This document shows, piece after piece, positions 1-12,064 of a stretch of DNA of 64,000 nt (positions are counted from its first letter, which is position 1; every line of letters begins with the position of its first letter). Position numbers and translations under genes: made by a program. This DNA is from Capra hircus. Taxonomy: Eukaryota > Chordata > Mammalia > Artiodactyla > Bovidae. The stretch spans positions 33,305,550 through 33,369,549 of the forward strand of contig NC_030817.1 of the NCBI RefSeq assembly GCF_001704415.2, read 5' to 3'. The notes below the pieces were generated by a model that saw nothing but the letters and a program-made list of their open reading frames with translations, was not told where the DNA came from and did no database searches.

Positions 1-1414
1 GAGCATCTTACCATTAAGTTTCATAGCATGCATTTTCCAGCACTGTTTTTTTTTTTTTAATTTTTTTTTTCCAGCACTGTTTGTTCCTAGAGTTTTCTGA
101 CTCAGCATAAAATTCTGCCTGGCCAAGTCTTGCTCATCCTTCACAGCCAACTTTGATGTAACCTCCCATAGAACCTTTCGTACTCCCGCTGAATAAACCA
201 CTCACTCCCTTTCTTCCTGTTCTCCTATTCACATTATAGTTAACTGGTTACATGCCTGGCTCTAATATTATGTTGAGAGGTCCATGCTGTCATCATTTGT
301 CTAACTCCTGTACCTGACAAATTATCTGCCTCAGAATAGGCGCTTAATAACTATTTGTTGAGTTAAATTGATTTGGGGGGCATGTGGAGTCTAACCAGTA
401 CAGATGAAAAAATCATCTTTTTATGTCTGGACAATTATGAAAAATGGCACAAGGTGGCTAAACATTATGGCTCAGGTGAGCAGATGTCTTTACAAGGGGC
501 AGAGGGACTGTCTAATGTGATTAATGGGAGACTTCCAGTCCTTTGTTCCTAATGCAGTTTATCCTCAAAACATGTCAAAGTCTGAAGACTGTTCACTAAC
601 TGTTTTTGCAATATCCAGGCGCTCACTGTGGCATATAAAACACAATAAAAATTATTTATTTGTGATCCTTGATTGCATCCCAGGTGACATTCTGAATATT
701 TATTTTTGTTGAGGCTGGCTTTATATTAATTGAATGGTACAAAACCATACAGCATGGGCCAGCATCTGCATTTCCAGGGCTGGAGATGACTGTTTTATGG
801 ACTAAGCTCTGAACATGCCTCTGGGCCTGGCTCTTAGTTTATATTTGCCTTTTTAGGACAATGGAATAAATGTGTCCAGTGGCTCAACTATTTTCAGGTC
901 TCCTCCACGAATCAGCAAGTGGGAGGCAGCAGGCAATGAGGTTTGAGCTATATTGCCTAAGGACCAGGAGGTACTGAAGCCAGGACATAACACTGCAGTG
1001 AAAATGGGGAAGCAAAAGAAATCACTAATTTGGCTTATAAATTCAACACTTGCCAGTTACACGTGATTTACAAACTTTTTAGTAACTATGGCCAATATTT
1101 TTATCTCAACCCCATCTCAACTTGCTACTCAGCCCATTTTGGGACTTCCTCCTTTCCACCTACAACTGCTGAGTAATCACAAAATGAAACCTGATACTCA
1201 CCTAAGAAAACACAAGAAGGCACACCTCATGCAAACATAAATTACACAAGATACTTGAAAGATAAATTAAAAATTACTCTTGGAGTATCTGAAATGTCAC
1301 ATCTCTTGAAGGACATAGTAAGTGAGAGTTTCCTGAATTTTAGACAGCCTCTTTTCATTGAATTTGAAACATTCAATTAGAAACATAAACTATTGGTCAC
1401 AAGATGATATAGAG
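1..1414. other. SLC35F4: Upstream SLC35F4 intron, mostly non-repeat
   Basis: No exon can be supported here. The stretch has a T-rich run at 46-70 flanked by a short direct repeat (ccagcactgt at 37-46 and 71-80). Around 300-365 there is a decayed sequence like the 3' end of an L2 or MIR element (gcgcttaataac...tttgttgag). I place it in an SLC35F4 intron because the first visible exon downstream starts in phase 1 and so needs an upstream exon. Confidence 0.55.
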
Positions 1415-2389
1415 AGACTTTGAGCTCTTCTCTCACAGGCACACCAAAATCACAATTATTTATCGACAGCCATCGATGAAAAAGACCCCAAACCTACCAG
1501 AAAAGATCTTCTACAATGAGAAATATAAAGAAGGAATCATAATGAGACAGTAGGAGGGGCTGAGTAGTGATAAAGTCAAATCCCATACCCCCAGGTGGGT
1601 GATCCACAAACAGAACAATTACAACTGCAGAGATTCTCCCAAAGGACTGAGAGGTCTGAGTCCCACTTTGGGCTCCACAGCCCAGAGACCCAGCACTGGG
1701 GAGACAATCCCTCCCTGGAGAATTTGGCTTTGAAGGCCACAGGCTTACTTCTGGGAGTTCCAGAAGTCTGACGGAAATAGAGACCTGACTTGTAAGGGAC
1801 TCACACAAAGTCTACCCAGGGTAGAAGCAGTAATTTGGTGGTAGCCTGGGTTAGACCTACCCACTCCTGGAGAGGTAGGAAATAACTCCAGTTCACCCTG
1901 GGGACATAGACTCCTGAACCATTTTGGGGAGCTCCTTCTACGACATGGTAATACTATCCTGGAATTTTTCTTATAGCTTATTACCACAGAAAAGTCCCTC
2001 TGTAGCCCAGCAGTCTGCAGGCACAAGTACTGGGATGCCTCAGGCCAAGCAGTTAACTGTACACTGACACAGCCCCACCTACCAGCAGACAGGTTGCCTC
2101 AAGAACCCTGGGTCTGCAGCCTCCTCTGGACATGGCTTTGTCCACCAGAGGACCCAGGCCTGATCCCCTCACACCCGTACACAGGCAATAGATCCAAGAC
2201 TCCCAGGGCCCTCCAGCCAGAGACCCTGGCCCAGGTCCCATCCATCGGTGAGCCTGCCCTAGTTTCAGATCCAGCGCTACCCACCAGCAGGCAGACACCG
2301 GACAAAAAAAACCACCACAATCTGGACCAGGCCTGCCCTGGAACTGGCTAGGCCTGGTCTCCACCCACTAGTAGGCCAATACAAGCTTC

Positions 2390-3333
2390 AAGACACCAGC
2401 CCCAGATGCAAGCATGCGTGCTCAGTCATGTCGGACTTTTTGTGACCCATGGGCTACAGCCGGGCTCCTCTGCCCATGGGATTCTCCAGGCGGGACTGCT
2501 GGAGTGGGTTGCCATTTCCTCCTCAGGGGGATCTTCCTGACCCAGGGATTGAGCCAGAGTCTCCTGCATTGGCAGGCAGATTCTTTACCACTGAGCCACC
2601 TGGGAAACACTTTTAGGAGATGGTGAGCAAGCAACAGAGTTGTGGAGAATTTCAAGAGTGAAAACTTAGTCTTCAGGAATATGCCAGCCTTATGCAGAAG
2701 GAGGGAGGCAGATTTAATAGACATGGAAGAGACCTGTAGGAGAGCAGCCACAGATGGCTGTTAATGGAAGTCAGAGACCTCAAATGTCAGCAGGCTGAAG
2801 TTTTACCTTTGAATGAGGTGGGAGAGAGTTGAAGAAGGTTCTTACAGGTTAAATTAAATGGTACGTGTGAAAACTAAACTGTGAAGCATTTTACCAATGT
2901 ATTAGACAATAAAGCACAGAATGGATTAAAGTAAGATGCCAAGGGGTAAAGGAGGAAACTGAGGCATATCTGAGCCACGCAGACATACATGATACAGGCC
3001 TGGGGCAGGGGAATGGAGGGCAAGGAGATGAATAAAAGAATAGAGAATCATCAGTACCATTTCCATCATAAAATACAGAAAATTTAAAACATGATTAATA
3101 CAATAAAATAAAAGAACAGGTAAGAACAAGGACCTACTGTATAGCTCAGGGAACTCTATTCAATACTGCATAATAACCTATATGGGAAATGAATCTGAAA
3201 AAGAATATGTATATGTATAACTTCATCACTTTGCTGTACAACTAAAACTAACACAGCACTGTAAATCAACTACACTCCAATAAAGAAGCAGTGAGACTTA
3301 CAAAAAAAAAAAAAAAAAGAAGACACCAGCCCC
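2390..3333 (+). mobile_element. Retrocopy insertion with 14-bp target duplication
   Basis: The 14-mer aagacaccagcccc occurs at 2390-2403 and 3320-3333 and brackets a 916-bp insert (2404-3319) inside the 5' UTR of the old L1. The insert ends in a 17-nt poly(A) at 3302-3318, 17 nt after an AATAAA at 3279-3284. That is the signature of L1-machinery retroposition of a polyadenylated RNA. Its content is a Bov-tA-like SINE (2404-2609), about 490 bp I do not recognise (2610-3110), and an L1 3' end (about 3115-3301) that supplies the poly(A) signal. It could be a copy of a noncoding transcript ending in an L1, or an L1 tail carrying upstream sequence. No coding frame is evident. Confidence 0.8.
2411..2609 (+). 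mobile_element. Bov-tA SINE
   Basis: Ruminant tRNA-derived SINE, recognised by the consecutive blocks cagtcatgtcggact, gggattctccagg, ctggagtgggttgccatttc, gacccagggattga and ttctttaccactgagccacc. It forms the 5' portion of the retrocopy insert rather than an independent insertion with its own target duplication. Confidence 0.85.
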
Positions 3334-6300
3334 CACAGTCAGCAATCTGACATTTGCTCTAGGACCCCTAGCCCTGCAACCAGGCCCCAGGACCTGGCTC
3401 TGTCCTCCAGTAAGTCGGCCCTAGCCCCAGGATCTGGCTTCATCCACCAGTAAGTAGACAACAGCCCAGGTTCTCCTGGATCCTGACTCTGCCCATCAGT
3501 AATATAGCACTAGCCTAGGGCCTCCAGGTTTCTTCAGTTAGCTGCCTCATGATCAGACCCCATAACCAGCAGCTGGCAGCCTCTGCACCAGGCAGGACCT
3601 GGCAACCAACCCGACCACAGCCAAATAAACCTACCAGACCATTGACATAGTTTGCTCGCCACAACAGAAATACCCACACAGCCCTCATAGAATATTTGGA
3701 GTGTACAGCTCTGGGGACAAGAGGGGAGTGTGCTGTTGGGACTCATAGGATGTCTCACCAGGAAATATAACCATTTACCAGATACATAAAAATAGCAAGT
3801 TAGGTAAAATGAGGTGATAGAAGAACATATGCCAAATGAAGGAACAAGATAAAACTCCAGAAGAACCAAGTAGAAATAGACATGCTACCTGAGAAAGAGT
3901 TGAAGGTAGTGATCATAAACAGGATCAAAGAAATTGGGAGAATAAGGGATGCATAGAATGAGAAGTTGGAAGTTTTTAATAAGTTAGAAGATAAAAATAA
4001 TAAATATAAAAGAGATGAAGAACACAATAACTGAAATGAAATAATACACTAGAAGGGATCAACATTAGACTAAACGGTTCAGAGGAATAGAACAACATGA
4101 GCTGGAAGATAGAGTAGTGGGAATCACTGATGCTGAACAGAAAAAGGAATAATAAGAAATGAGGATAATTCCCTCTGGGACAACATCAAATGTACTAATA
4201 TTCACATTATACGGGTCCCACAAGGAGAAGGGGGCGGACTGAGAACATAATTGAAGAGAGAATACCTGAAAACCTCCCTGGGAAAAGAAACAGACATCCA
4301 AATCCAGGAAGTACAGAGAGTCCCATACAGGACTGACACAAAGAGGAACACATCAAAACATTGTAATTAAAATGGCAATAATTGAAGATAGAGAATATCA
4401 AAAGTTTCAAGAGAACAGCAACACTTTACATACAGGGGAACTCACAAGGTTATCAGCTGAATTTTCTGCAGAAACTCTAAGCCAGAAGGGAGTGACACAA
4501 TATATTTAAAGTAATGAAAGGGAAAAACCTGCAACCAAGAATATTCTACCCAGCAAGGCTCTTGTTTAGATTTGATGGGAAGATCAAAAGCTTCACAGAC
4601 AAGCAAAAGCTAAGAGAGTTCAGCACCACCAAACAAGCTTCCAAGGAATGTTAAAGTAACTTCTCTGAGCAAAAAAGGACACAATAAGAAGCATGAAAAT
4701 CATACAAGGAAAAAGCTCATCGATAGAGGCAAATGCACAGTAAAGGTAGGAAATCATCCCCTCATAAAGTTAGTAACAAGGTTAAAAGAAAAAAGTAGTA
4801 AAATCTATATTTACAGTAATTTTAAGGGGAGAAGATTAAAATGCAGGGTTGTTGAAATGCATTTGAAATTAAGAATCAGCAACTTAAAACAACCATTCAT
4901 ATGTATAGATTGCTATATAAAAACCTCATAGTAACCTAAAACCAAAAATCTGATACATACATAAAAAAGATAAAGGAATCCAAACACCAAAGATGATCAT
5001 CAAATCATAAGAGAACAAAAAAAAAGGAATAAAAAAGACCTACCAAACCAATCCAGAAGCAGTTAACAAAATGGCATATCAATAATTATTTTAAATGTAA
5101 ATAGACTAAATGCTCTAATCAGAAGGCATAGTGAAATGAGAAAAAACTGATTACATGGGGACTAAACAGCATGTACTAAAAAAATAAATGAGTCAATGAA
5201 ATCAAAATGGAAATTAAAAAATACCTTGATACACATGACAATGAAAATACAACCATTCAAAATCCACTGGATGCAGCAAAATCAGTTCTTAGAGGGAAGT
5301 CAATAGCAATACAGGCCTTCCTCATAGAACAGGAAAAATCTGAAATAACCTGACCTACCACCTAAAATCATTAGAGAAGAACAAATGAAATCTAAATCTA
5401 AAGTCAGCAGAAGAAAAATAATAATAAGATATGGAGGATATAAATAAAATAGGGATTAAAAGTAGAAAAAAAAAGCAATAGAACCAAGAGCTGGTTATAT
5501 TAAAGGGTTAAGAAAATTGACAAAAAAAAGAAAATTGACAAACCTCTGGCCAGGGTCACCAAGAAGAGAAAGAGCCCAAATAAAATAAGAAATGAAAAAG
5601 GAAAAATCTCAACTGATGGTGCAGAAATACAAAAAAAATAGGAGAATTCTATGAATAATTATATGCCAACAAATTTGACAACCTGGAAGAAATGGACAAC
5701 TCTCTAGAAGCTTACAGCACTCCAAAATTGAATCAAGAAGAAATAGATGATTTGTGCAACTGGCCACTAGAAGTGAAACAAAATCTGTAGTTAAAAAAAA
5801 AGAAAGAAAAACTTCCTACAAATAAGTCTAACGGCTTCGTAGATAAATTTTACAAAACATATAAAGAACTTACACCAATTCTTCTTGAACCCAAAAGATT
5901 GAAAAGAAAGGAACATTCCCAAAGACATTCTACAAAGCCACCATCATCCCAATACCGAAACAAGACAAAGCAAGACAAAGATAACCACCAAGAAAGAAAA
6001 TTACAGGCCAACATCTTTGATAAATACAGATGCAAAAATTCTCAACAAAATATTAACAAACCAAATCCAAAAACACATAATAAAGATCATACACCACAGT
6101 GATGGTCCAACATATGCAAATCAATCAGTGTAATCCACCACACTAACAAAAGAAAATTTAAAAACCACATGATTATTTCAGAAAAAGCATCTGACAAAAT
6201 TCAACATCCATTTATGATAAAAAGAAAAAAAACTCTTACCAAAGTTAGTATACAGGGGACGTATCTCAACATAATAAAAGCTATTTATGACAAACCCACA

Positions 6301-6492
6301 GCCAACATGATACTCAATAGTGAAAAGCTGAAAGCCTTCACACTAAAGACAAGGATGCCCACTCTCACCACATCTACTCAACATAGTATTGGAAGTCCTA
6401 GCCACAGCAGTCAAACAAGAAAAACAAAAGGTATCCAAATTGTAAGGAAGAGGGAAAAGTGTCACTATATGCAGATGACCTGATACTATATA

Positions 6493-6720
6493 TAGAAAAC
6501 CCTAGTGCTTAGTCACTCAGTTGTGTCCAACTCTGCAACCCCATGGACTATAGCCTGCCAGATACCTCTGTATGGGATTCTCTAAGCAAGAATACTGGAG
6601 TGGGTTGACATGACCTCCTACAGGGGAATCTTCCCAACCCAGGGATCAAACACAGGTCTCCCACATTGAAAGCAGTTTCTTTACCATCTGAGCCACCTGG
6701 GAAGCCCCTAGAAAACCCTA
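6493..6720 (+). mobile_element. Bov-tA SINE with 12-bp target duplication
   Basis: SINE body at 6505-6708, flanked by exact copies of tagaaaacccta at 6493-6504 and 6709-6720. It interrupts the ORF2 region of the old L1, which resumes directly after the second copy with aaggactccac. The insertion is therefore younger than the host L1. Confidence 0.9.
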
Positions 6721-7154
6721 AGGACTCCACAAAACAAAACAAAACAAAATACTAGGTCTAATAAATGAATTCAGCAAAGTAGCAGGATACAAGATTAACA
6801 TTCAGAAATCAGTTGCATTTCTTTACACTAACAATGAAATATCAGAAAGAGAATGCAAAAAAAAATAATAAAATAATAAAATTTAAAAACAAACAAGCAA
6901 AAAAAAACAGTTCCTCTTAAAATTGCACCAAAAGAAAAACCCCAAAAACCTAACCAAGGAAGTGAAAGACATATCCTGAGAACTATAAAACATTAATAAA
7001 GGAAATTAAAGAGGATTCAAAGAAATGGAAAGCTATCTCATACTCTTGGATTGGAAGAATTAATATGGCTAAAATGGCAATACTACCCAAAACAATCTAG
7101 AGATAAATTACACATGACATTTTTTTTCAGAACTAGAACAAATAATCCAAAAAT

Positions 7155-7245
7155 TTATGTAGATGTGTACTAAGTCATACCCTACTCTTTGCAACCCTGT
7201 GGACTGTAGCCCACCAGGCTCCCCTGTCCATGGGATTCTCCAGAA
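7155..7245 (+). mobile_element. Truncated Bov-tA SINE fragment
   Basis: A 90-bp piece with ctctttgcaaccctgtggac, gcccaccaggctcccc and tccatgggattctccag. It interrupts the old L1 ORF2 and lacks the SINE 3' half. No clean target duplication is visible. Confidence 0.75.
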
Positions 7246-9396
7246 ACTTATAGATCCATGAAAGACCAGAATTGCCAAAGCAATCCTGAGGAAAAAAAAA
7301 AAAGCTAAAACAAAGCAGGAGGTATAACCCTCCCAGACTTTAGAGCATACTACAAAGCTACAGTAATCAAAACTGTGAGATTGGTACAGAAACATACATA
7401 TGGATCAATGGAACAGAATAGAAAAGCAAGAAATAAATCCACACACCTATGATCAATGACTCTTCAGCAAAGGAGGTAAAAATATAAAGTGGGAAATTGA
7501 CAATCTCTTCAGCAAGTGGTGCTGGGAAAGTTGGACAGCTACATGTAAATCAATGAAGTTAGAACACATCCTCACACCATACACAAAAATAAACTGAAAC
7601 TAGCTTAAAAACTTAAGTATGACACCTCGAAACTCCTAGGAGAGAGCATAGGCAAAACATTCTCTGACATAAGTCCAACCAGTGTTTTCTTAGGTCAGCC
7701 TCCCAAGGCAATAGGAAAAAAAAAAAAAAAAACACGAAAATAAACAAATGGGACCTAATCAAACTTATAGGTGTTTGCACAGCAAATAAAATCATTAAAA
7801 AAGAAAAAAGAAAGGGAGAAAATAATCACAAATGATGTGACAGATAAGGACTTAATCCTCAAAATATACAAACAGCTCATACAACTCAACAACAACAACA
7901 AAACAAACAACCCAATCAAAAAATGGGCTGAAGACCTTAACAGACATTTCTCCAGAGACAATATACAGATGGACCTTAGGCAGGTGAAAAGATGCTCGAC
8001 ATTACTAAGTATTAGAGAAATGCAAATCAAAAGTAAAATGAAGTACCACCTCACACCAGTAAGAATGACCATCATTAAAAAGTCATCAGGTGTTGAGAAA
8101 ACGGAACCGTCCTACACAGTTGGTGGGAATGTAAGTTGGTGAAGCCACCATAGAAAACAGTGGAGGTTCCTCAGAAAACTAAAAACAGAACTACTATATG
8201 ACCCATAAATCCTACTCCTGGGCATATATTCAGAGAAAACTAATTTAAAAAGATACATGCGCCGCTATGTTCATAGCAGCACTATTCACAATAGCCAAAA
8301 CATGGAGACAACCTAAATGTCCATCAGCAGATGAATGGATAGAGAAGTGGTACATATATACAATGGAATACTACTTCAGCCATTAAAAAAAAAAAAAAAG
8401 ATAATGCATTTGCAGCAACATAGATGTGACTAGAGATTATCATGCTAAAGTAAGTAAGGTAAGAGAAAGATAAATACCATATGATACCACTTATATGTGG
8501 AGTCTAAAATATGCACAAGTGAATCTATCTACAAGACAGAAACAGACTCACAGACATAGAGATCAGACCTGTGGTTGCCAAGGGGGAGGGGTGGAGGGAG
8601 AGATGCACTGGGAGTTTGGAACTGGTAGATGCAAACTCTTATATTTAGAATGGATAAATATGTTCCTATTGTATAGCACAGGGAACTATGCCCAGCCTCC
8701 TAGGATAAACCATAATGAAAAAGAATATTTTTATTTTTAATAGTTTTTTAAAATTTTTTAATTTTTACTTTACAATACTGTATTGGTTTTGCCATACATT
8801 GACATGAATCCACCATGGGTGTACGTGAGTTCCCAATCCTGAACCCCCCTCCCACCTCCCACCCCATATCATCTCTCTGGATCATCCCCGTGCACCAGCC
8901 CCAAGCATCCTGTATCCTGTATTGAACATAGACTGGCGATTCATTTCTTACATGATAGTATACATGTTTCAGTGCCATTCTCCCAAATCATCCCACCCTC
9001 TCCCTCTCCCACAGAGTCCAAAAGTCCGTTCTATACAACTGTGTCTCTTTTGCTGTCTCACATACAGGGTTATCATTACCATCTTTCTAAATTCCATATA
9101 TATGTGTTAGTATACTGTATTGGTGTTTGTCTTTCTGGCTTACTTCACTCTGTATAATAGGCTCCAGTTTCATCCACCTCATTAGAACTGATTCAAATGT
9201 ATTCTTTTTAATGGCTGAGTAATACTCCATTGTGAATATGTACCACAGCTTTCTTATCCATTCATCTGCTGATGGACATCTAGGTTGTTTCCATGTCCTG
9301 GCTATTATAAACATTGCTGCGATGAACACTGGGGTACACGTGTCTCTTTCAATTCTGGTTTCCTCGGTGTGTATGTCCAGCCGTGGGGTTGCTGGG

Positions 9397-10071
9397 TCAT
9401 AAGGCAGTTCTATTTGCAATTTTTTTAAGGAATCTCCACACTGTTCTCCATAGTGGCTGTACTAGTTTGCATTCCCACCAACAGTGTAAGAGGGTTCCCT
9501 TTTCTCCACACCCTCTCCAGCATTTATTGCTTGTAGACTTTTGGATCACAGCCATCCTGACTGGTGTGAAATGGTACCTCATTGTGGTCTTGATTTCCAT
9601 TTCTGTGATAATGAGTGATGTTGAGCATCTTTTCATGTGTTTGTTAGCCATCCATATGTCTTCTTTGGAGAAATGTGTATTTAGTTCTTTGGCCCATTTT
9701 TTGATTGGGTCATTTATTTTTATGGACTTGAGCTGCATAAGTTGCTTGTATATTTTTGAGATTAGTTGTTTGTTAGTTGCTTCATTTGCTATTATTTTCT
9801 CCCATTCAGAAGGCTGTCTTTTCACCTTGCTTATAGTTTCCTTTGTTGTGCAGAAGCTTTTAATTTTAATTAGATCCCATTTGTTTATTTTTGCTTTTAT
9901 TTCCAGTATTCTGGGAGGTGGATCATAGAGGATCCTGCTGTGATTTATGTCGGAGAGTGTTTTGCCTATCTTCTTCTCTAGGAGTTTTATAGTTTCTGGT
10001 CTTACGTTTAGATGTTTAATCCATTTTGAGTTTATTTTTGTGTATGGTGTTAGAAAGGGATCTAGTTTCAT
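9397..10071 (-). pseudogene. L1 ORF2p C-terminal fragment
   Basis: A 224-codon open frame for the cysteine-rich C-terminal part of ORF2p. A CWRGCGEKGTLLHCWWEC segment near its end is the C-x3-C...H-x4-C type region of L1 proteins. It is separated from the RT fragment by frame breaks between 10072 and 10363. It is a remnant of the minus-strand L1. Confidence 0.8.
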
Positions 10072-10362
10072 TCTTTTACAAGTGGTTGACCAGTTTTCCC
10101 AGCACCACTTGTTAAAGAGATTGTCTTTACTTCATTGTATATTCTTGCCTCCTTTGTCAAAGATAAGGTGTCCATAGGTGTGTGGATTTATCTCTGAGCT
10201 TTCTATTTTGTTCCATTGATTTATATTTCTGTCTTTGTGCCAGTACCATACTGTCTTGATGACTATGGCTTTGTAGTAGAGCCTGAAGTCAGGCAGGTTG
10301 ATTCCTCCAGTTCCATTCTTCTTTCTCAAGATTGCTTTGGCTATTCAAGGTTTTTTGTATTT

Positions 10363-11079
10363 TCATACAAATCTTGAAATTATTTGTTCTAGCTCTGTGA
10401 AAAATACCTCTGGTAGCTTGATATGGATTGCATTGAATCTGTAGATTGCTTTGAGTAGTATACTCATTTTCACTATATTGATTCTTCTGATCCATGAACA
10501 TGGTATATTTCTCCATCTATGAGTGTCCTCTTTGATTTCGTTCATCAGTGTTTTATAGTTTTCTATATATAGGTCTTTAGTTTCTTTAGGTAGATATATT
10601 CCTAAGTATTTTATTCTTTTCATTGCAATGGTGAATGGAATTGTTTCCTTAATTTCTTTTTCTTTCTCATTATTAGTGTATAGGAATGCAAGGGATTTCT
10701 GAATGTTGATTTTATATCCTGCAACTTTACTATATTCATTAATTAGCTCTAGTAATTTTCTGGTGGAGTCTTTAGGATTTTCTATGTAGAGGATCATGTC
10801 ATTTGCAAACAGTGAGAGTTTTACTTCTTCTTTTCCAATTTGGATTCCTTTTATTTCTCTTTCTGCTCTGATTGCTGTGGCCCAAACTTCCAGAACTATG
10901 TTGAATAGTAGCGGTGAAAGTGGGCACCCTTGTCTTGTTCCTGACTTTAGGGGAAATGCTTTCAATTTTTCACCATTGAGGATAATGTTTGCTGTGGGTT
11001 TGTCATATATAGCTTTTATTATGTTGAGGTATGTTCCTTCTATTCCTGCTTTCTGGAGAGTTTTTTTTTTTTTTATCAT
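10363..11079 (-). pseudogene. L1 ORF2p fragment, RT catalytic region
   Basis: A 238-codon frame continuing the reverse transcriptase after the frameshift. It includes the TRQGCPLSPLLFN block and the catalytic box, which reads LFANDMILY. The second aspartate pair of the expected FADD motif is altered to FAND, so the enzyme would be dead even if the frame were whole. It continues into the thumb and C-terminal region (KYLGIYLPKETKDLY). The remaining ORF2 C-terminus lies in frames at 9397-10071 and 9087-9419. Confidence 0.85.
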
Positions 11080-11098
11080 AAATGGATGTTGAATTTTG

Positions 11099-11929
11099 TC
11101 AAAGGCCTTCTCTGCATCTTGAGATAATCATATGGCTTTTATTTTTCAATTTGTTAATGTGGTAAATTACATTAATTGATTTGCAGATATTGAAGAATCC
11201 TTGCATCCCTGGGATAAAGCCCACTTGGTCATGGTGTATGATCTTTTTAATATGTTGTTGGATTCTTATTGCTAGAATTTTGTTAAGGATTTTTGCATCT
11301 GTGTTCATCAGTGATATTGGCCTGTAGTTTTCTTTTTTTGTGGCATCTTTGTCAGGTTTTGGTATTAGGGTGATGGTGGCCTCATAGAATGAGTTTGGAA
11401 GTTTACCTTCCTCTTTAATTTTCTGGAAGAGTTTGAGTAGGATGGGTGTTAGCTCTTCTCTAAATTTTTGGTAGAATTCAGCTGTGAAGCCGTCTGGACC
11501 TGGGCTTTTGTTTGCTGGAAGATTTCTGATTACAGTTTCAATTTCTGTGCTTGTGATGGGTCTGTTAAGGTTTTCTATTTCTTCCTGGTTCAGTTTTGGA
11601 AAGTTGTAGTTTTCTAAGAATTTGTCCATTTCTTCCATGTTGTCCATTTTATTGGCATATAATTGCTGATAGCAGTCTCTTATGATCGTTTGTATTTCTG
11701 TGTTGTCTGTTGTGATCTCTCCATTTTCATTTCTAATTTTATTGATTTGATTTTTCTCTTTTTGTTTCTTGATGAGTCTGGCTAATGGTTTGTCAATTTT
11801 ATTTATCCTTTCAAAGAACCAGCTTTTGGCTTTGTTGATTTTTTCTATGGTCTCTTTCATTTCTTTTGCATTTATTTCTGCCCTAATTTTTAAGATTTCT
11901 TTCCTTCTACTAACTCTGGGGTTCTCCAT
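11099..11929 (-). pseudogene. L1 ORF2p fragment, RT N-terminal part
   Basis: A 276-codon open frame covering the linker before the reverse transcriptase and the first RT blocks. Seen directly are the NKSPGPDGF block, an IPKPDKD block, the NYRPISLMN block, and HDQVGFIPGMQ. It ends in a frameshift: after SHMIIS the normal continuation is lost through a small deletion near 11120-11125, and translation runs to a stop. ORF2p in an intact L1 is about 1,280 residues, so this is a broken fragment with no function expected. Confidence 0.85.
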
Positions 11930-11979
11930 TTCTTCCTTTTCTAGTTGCTTTAGGTGTAGAGTTAGGTTATTTTTTAAAA

Positions 11980-12062
11980 GTGTACATATGTGTATAACTC
12001 AGTTTGTTGTACAGCACAGATTAGCACAATGTTTTAAATAAACTTTAATTCAATTTTTAAAA
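11980..12062 (+). mobile_element. Displaced 3' end of the old L1
   Basis: Sequence such as gtataactcagtttgttgta and cagcacagattagcaca is the L1 3' terminus. It continues the old L1 that stops at 8743 within the matching part of its 3' UTR, so the two halves were one element before the minus-strand L1 arrived. Confidence 0.75.
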
Positions 12063-12064
12063 GA

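Larger units (their letters stand above)
1415..8743 (+). mobile_element. Old near-full-length L1 LINE, 5' and main part
   Basis: A plus-strand L1 that runs from a GC-richer 5' UTR (about 1415-3830), through decayed ORF1-like sequence (about 3830-4700) and ORF2-like sequence (about 5100-8150), to a 3' UTR. Tell-tale pieces are the ORF2 C-terminal region around 8190-8400 and the 3' UTR around 8560-8720. All frames are broken by stops and indels, and a stretch of the endonuclease half of ORF2 looks deleted near 5150. It carries nested insertions at 2404-3319, 6505-6708 and about 7155-7245. Its 3' end is displaced to 11980-12062 by a minus-strand L1. It is not active. The start boundary is approximate. 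Confidence 0.75.
8744..11969 (-). mobile_element. Young 5'-truncated ruminant L1, minus strand
   Basis: About 3.2 kb of L1 with its 3' end at the left (A-rich tail read as T-rich at 8744-8768) and its 5' truncation at the right. It splits the older plus-strand L1. A possible 10-bp target duplication, ttttttaaaa, lies at 8744-8753 and 11970-11979, but it is low complexity. It holds the reverse transcriptase and C-terminal parts of ORF2 in long open stretches, which makes it much younger than its host. The 3' UTR (8755-8950) is the one seen again at 36535-36735. Confidence 0.9.

Noticed and set aside
2053..2364. Proline- and glycine-rich frames on both strands
   Set aside because: They lie in the GC-rich 5' UTR of the old L1 and overlap each other in opposite directions.
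9383..9928. 181-codon plus-strand open frame
   Set aside because: Antisense shadow of the minus-strand L1 ORF2; no independent family signature.
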